Below are positions 6,682 through 8,227 of a stretch of DNA of 8,227 nt, piece by piece (positions within the stretch are counted from its first letter, which is position 1; each line of letters begins with the position of its first letter). The notes under the pieces are model-generated. The model worked only from the letters and a program-made list of their open reading frames with translations. It was not told where the DNA came from and made no database searches. Position numbers and translations under genes: made by a program. Location: NCBI GenBank assembly GCA_022865865.1, contig JALHTN010000367.1, positions 1 through 8,227 on the forward strand, given 5' to 3'. The stretch is from Anaerolineales bacterium (GTDB lineage: Bacteria > Chloroflexota > Anaerolineae > Anaerolineales > UBA4823).

Positions 6682-7806
6682 ATGGGATTTGTAATGCGCT
6701 CAGAAACTCGGGAAAATTGGGATGAATTGATTTCCACTTTACCTGGAAGGCATATTTTGCAGTCCTGGGAATGGGGTGAATCGAAACAGATCGCTGGTTG
6801 GCAGCCGGCGAATAAAGTTTGGCGCGATCTGGATGAAGAAATATCTGCTGCTGCCTTGATCTTAACCCGTTCAATCTCTTTGAAGGGGATTGATTTCCCG
6901 CTGCGCCTGATGTATCTCCCGAGGGGACCACTTTTACGCAATTGGAATGATCGTTCTCTACGCAGGCAGGTGCTCACAGACCTGCGCTCACTTGGCAAGA
7001 AAAAAAATGTGATTTTCATAAAGATAGACCCTGAGGTGGAATTTGGGCGCGGTGTTCCAGGGGAAGCGGGTGCCACAGATAATACTGGGATTGATATTTT
7101 AATCAGCGATTTAATAACAGAGCATTGGATTCCCTCGCGGGAACAGGTCCAATTCAAGAATACGATGCTGATCGATTTGCGACCTGATCGCGAACAGCTC
7201 ATGGCTGCCATGAAGCAAAAGACACGCTATAATGTCCGCCTGGCAGCTCGCCGTGGAGTGACTGTACGCCCCGGGAAAGTGAGTGAACTGGAGCTGCTCT
7301 TCCATATGTATGCGGAGACCTCCATCCGGGATGGATTTACAATCCGAAATTCAGAATATTATCTGACGATCTGGAGGAAATTCATTGCAGCAGGGTTTGC
7401 TGAACCATTGCTGGCAGAGGTTGAGGGGGAGCCGGTCGCAGGTGTGATAATTTTTAGATTTGGAGGGCGTGCCTGGTATATGTACGGTATGTCGCGGGAT
7501 GCGCATCGTGAGAAAATGCCCAATTACCTTCTCCAATGGGAAGCGATGATCAGGGCGAAACAAGCCGGTTGCGTGGAATATGATCTCTGGGGTGCCCCCG
7601 ATGAATTCGAGAAGGGGGATGTTTTGTGGGGAGTGTATCGCTTCAAGGAAGGCTTGGGCGCAGAGGTAGTGCGTCTTATTGGAGCCTGGGATTTGCCGCT
7701 CAACCCGCTCTTGTATCGAGCATATACCCAGTTGATCCCGCGTATACTCGATCTGATGCGGCGGCGTGGTGAAGAACAAACTCGAAGTGGAATTCAACCG
7801 GGGTGA
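6682..7806 (+). CDS. FemX/FemAB-family aminoacyl-tRNA-dependent transferase, second copy
   Basis: This 374-residue paralogue of the preceding gene carries the same blocks: [12 protein letters not shown] (24-35), YLPRGPLL (78-85), [17 protein letters not shown] (177-193), WYMYGMS (265-271), NYLLQWEAM (281-289), YDLWGAPDE (300-308) and [12 protein letters not shown] (317-328). Compared with the first copy it has a longer linker (about 117-157) between the two halves of the first domain and a charged tail (359-374). Like the first copy it lacks a coiled-coil arm. The likely job is a successive or alternative amino acid addition to the same precursor, as FemX, FemA and FemB divide the work in staphylococci. 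ATG 6682 is chosen because AGGAT (6668-6672) is nine bases upstream; ATG 6694 is an alternative that shortens the protein by four residues. The gene lies 15 bp after the first copy and 22 bp before the PLP-enzyme gene, so all three are probably one transcript. Confidence 0.9.
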   Translation: MGFVMRSETRENWDELISTLPGRHILQSWEWGESKQIAGWQPANKVWRDLDEEISAAALILTRSISLKGIDFPLRLMYLPRGPLLRNWNDRSLRRQVLTDLRSLGKKKNVIFIKIDPEVEFGRGVPGEAGATDNTGIDILISDLITEHWIPSREQVQFKNTMLIDLRPDREQLMAAMKQKTRYNVRLAARRGVTVRPGKVSELELLFHMYAETSIRDGFTIRNSEYYLTIWRKFIAAGFAEPLLAEVEGEPVAGVIIFRFGGRAWYMYGMSRDAHREKMPNYLLQWEAMIRAKQAGCVEYDLWGAPDEFEKGDVLWGVYRFKEGLGAEVVRLIGAWDLPLNPLLYRAYTQLIPRILDLMRRRGEEQTRSGIQPG

Positions 7807-7828
7807 CATCATTCAAAGAGGTGATTTT

Positions 7829-8227
7829 ATGCAGCCTAAACTAAATTTTGCACATCTTCCGACACCGGTGGAAGCGCTGCCGAGGTTGTCGGCGCGATTA
7901 AAAGGCCCCCAAATATTCATCAAGCGCGATGACCAAACAGGATTGGCTCTTGGCGGTAATAAAATTCGGAAGCTAGAGTTTCTGCTTGCTGACGCCCAGG
8001 CGCACGGCGCGAGAACTTTAATCACTGCTGGGGCTGTGCAATCAAATCACTGCCGCCAGACTGCTGCAGCTGCAGCCCGTACTGGTTTTGCCTGTATCTT
8101 GGTCTTGACGGGGGAAAGACCACCCAATCCCACCGGGAACAACTTCCTGGATCTGTTCCTAGGAGCAGAGATCGTTTGGGCTGGGGGATCAGATCGGGAA
8201 CAGGTATTAGATCAGACTTTCGATACC
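7829..8227 (+). CDS. D-cysteine desulfhydrase/ACC deaminase-family PLP enzyme (5' end only)
   Basis: The first 133 codons are present and the gene runs off the window. It is a fold-type II pyridoxal-phosphate enzyme of the D-cysteine desulfhydrase/1-aminocyclopropane-1-carboxylate deaminase family. K45 in [15 protein letters not shown] (39-53) is the expected PLP lysine. S72 in [15 protein letters not shown] (69-83) is 27 residues later, the same distance as the catalytic Lys51-Ser78 pair of ACC deaminase. QSNHCRQTA, rather than QSNQTR, points to the D-cysteine desulfhydrase side, which yields pyruvate, ammonia and sulfide from D-cysteine; other D-amino acids or beta-chloro-D-alanine are also possible substrates. 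The diagnostic tyrosine region is outside the window. AGAGGTGA (7817-7824), four bases before ATG 7829, fixes the start. Its closeness to the FemX pair suggests co-expression, but a shared pathway is inference. Confidence 0.88.
   Translation, partial: MQPKLNFAHLPTPVEALPRLSARLKGPQIFIKRDDQTGLALGGNKIRKLEFLLADAQAHGARTLITAGAVQSNHCRQTAAAAARTGFACILVLTGERPPNPTGNNFLDLFLGAEIVWAGGSDREQVLDQTFDT

Noticed and set aside
6694..6696. Second ATG as the start of the second FemX gene
   Set aside because: It is 21 bases from the AGGAT site; the first ATG has better spacing. The difference is only four residues, so it is kept as an alternative.
6663..7211. A 182-codon open frame on the minus strand
   Set aside because: It lies opposite the second FemX gene, whose motifs are clear; its translation is rich in Ser, Arg and Pro with no recognisable domain.
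8064..8076. CTGCAGCTGCAG palindromic stretch in the PLP-enzyme gene
   Set aside because: It encodes the conserved alanine-rich run after QSNHCRQT, so repeated GCA/GCT codons explain it.
1..8227. Mobile element, CRISPR, tRNA, rRNA or toxin-antitoxin content
   Set aside because: I saw no spaced direct repeats, no terminal inverted repeats with target duplications, no cloverleaf-like segment and no small paired genes; almost all sequence is ordinary coding DNA.

Overview
The window is a bacterial chromosomal segment with about balanced base composition, and every gene I can support is on the + strand. It has no transposase, phage gene, CRISPR array, rRNA or tRNA that I could see. The gene mix (a creatininase-family hydrolase with an EQHGYLS loop, a compact FemX-like pair, and a fold-type II PLP enzyme beside them) looks to me like Chloroflexota, perhaps Anaerolineae. 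That placement rests on general familiarity, not on a marker gene, so it is tentative.

Layout. Positions 1-210 are the 3' end of a HAD-superfamily phosphatase. After a 192-bp gap with a possible promoter comes a stand-alone creatininase-family amidohydrolase (403-1092). A second gap (1093-1266) holds another possible promoter and a small leader hairpin. Three tightly packed cell-surface glycan genes follow: an ExoA-like GT2 glycosyltransferase (1267-2238, or from 1249), a WbaP/EPS-type polyprenyl-phosphate sugar phosphotransferase (2240-3676, one base after the previous stop), and a membrane-anchored CapD/WbpM/PglF-type nucleotide-sugar 4,6-dehydratase (3673-5559, overlapping by ATGA). After 69 bp come two paralogous FemX-type aminoacyl-tRNA-dependent transferases (5629-6666 and 6682-7806). 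Then comes the start of a D-cysteine desulfhydrase/ACC deaminase-family PLP enzyme (7829 to the window end).

How the genes could work together. The dehydratase would make a 4-keto-6-deoxy nucleotide sugar. The phosphotransferase would load a sugar-1-phosphate onto undecaprenyl phosphate at the inner face of the membrane, and the GT2 enzyme would extend the lipid-linked glycan. The two FemX-like proteins most simply build the peptidoglycan cross-bridge from aminoacyl-tRNA, and the PLP enzyme may handle a D-amino acid. This is therefore an envelope-biogenesis neighbourhood. No flippase, polymerase, aminotransferase or ligase lies in the window, so the glycan pathway is incomplete here.

I did not find convincing evidence of an undescribed system. 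The points most worth checking are the glycosyltransferase start, where a good ribosome binding site faces an ATC codon instead of the annotated GTG; the shortened metal-binding loop of the creatininase homologue; the old FemX duplication beside a glycan operon; and a perfect 9-bp inverted repeat inside the dehydratase gene.
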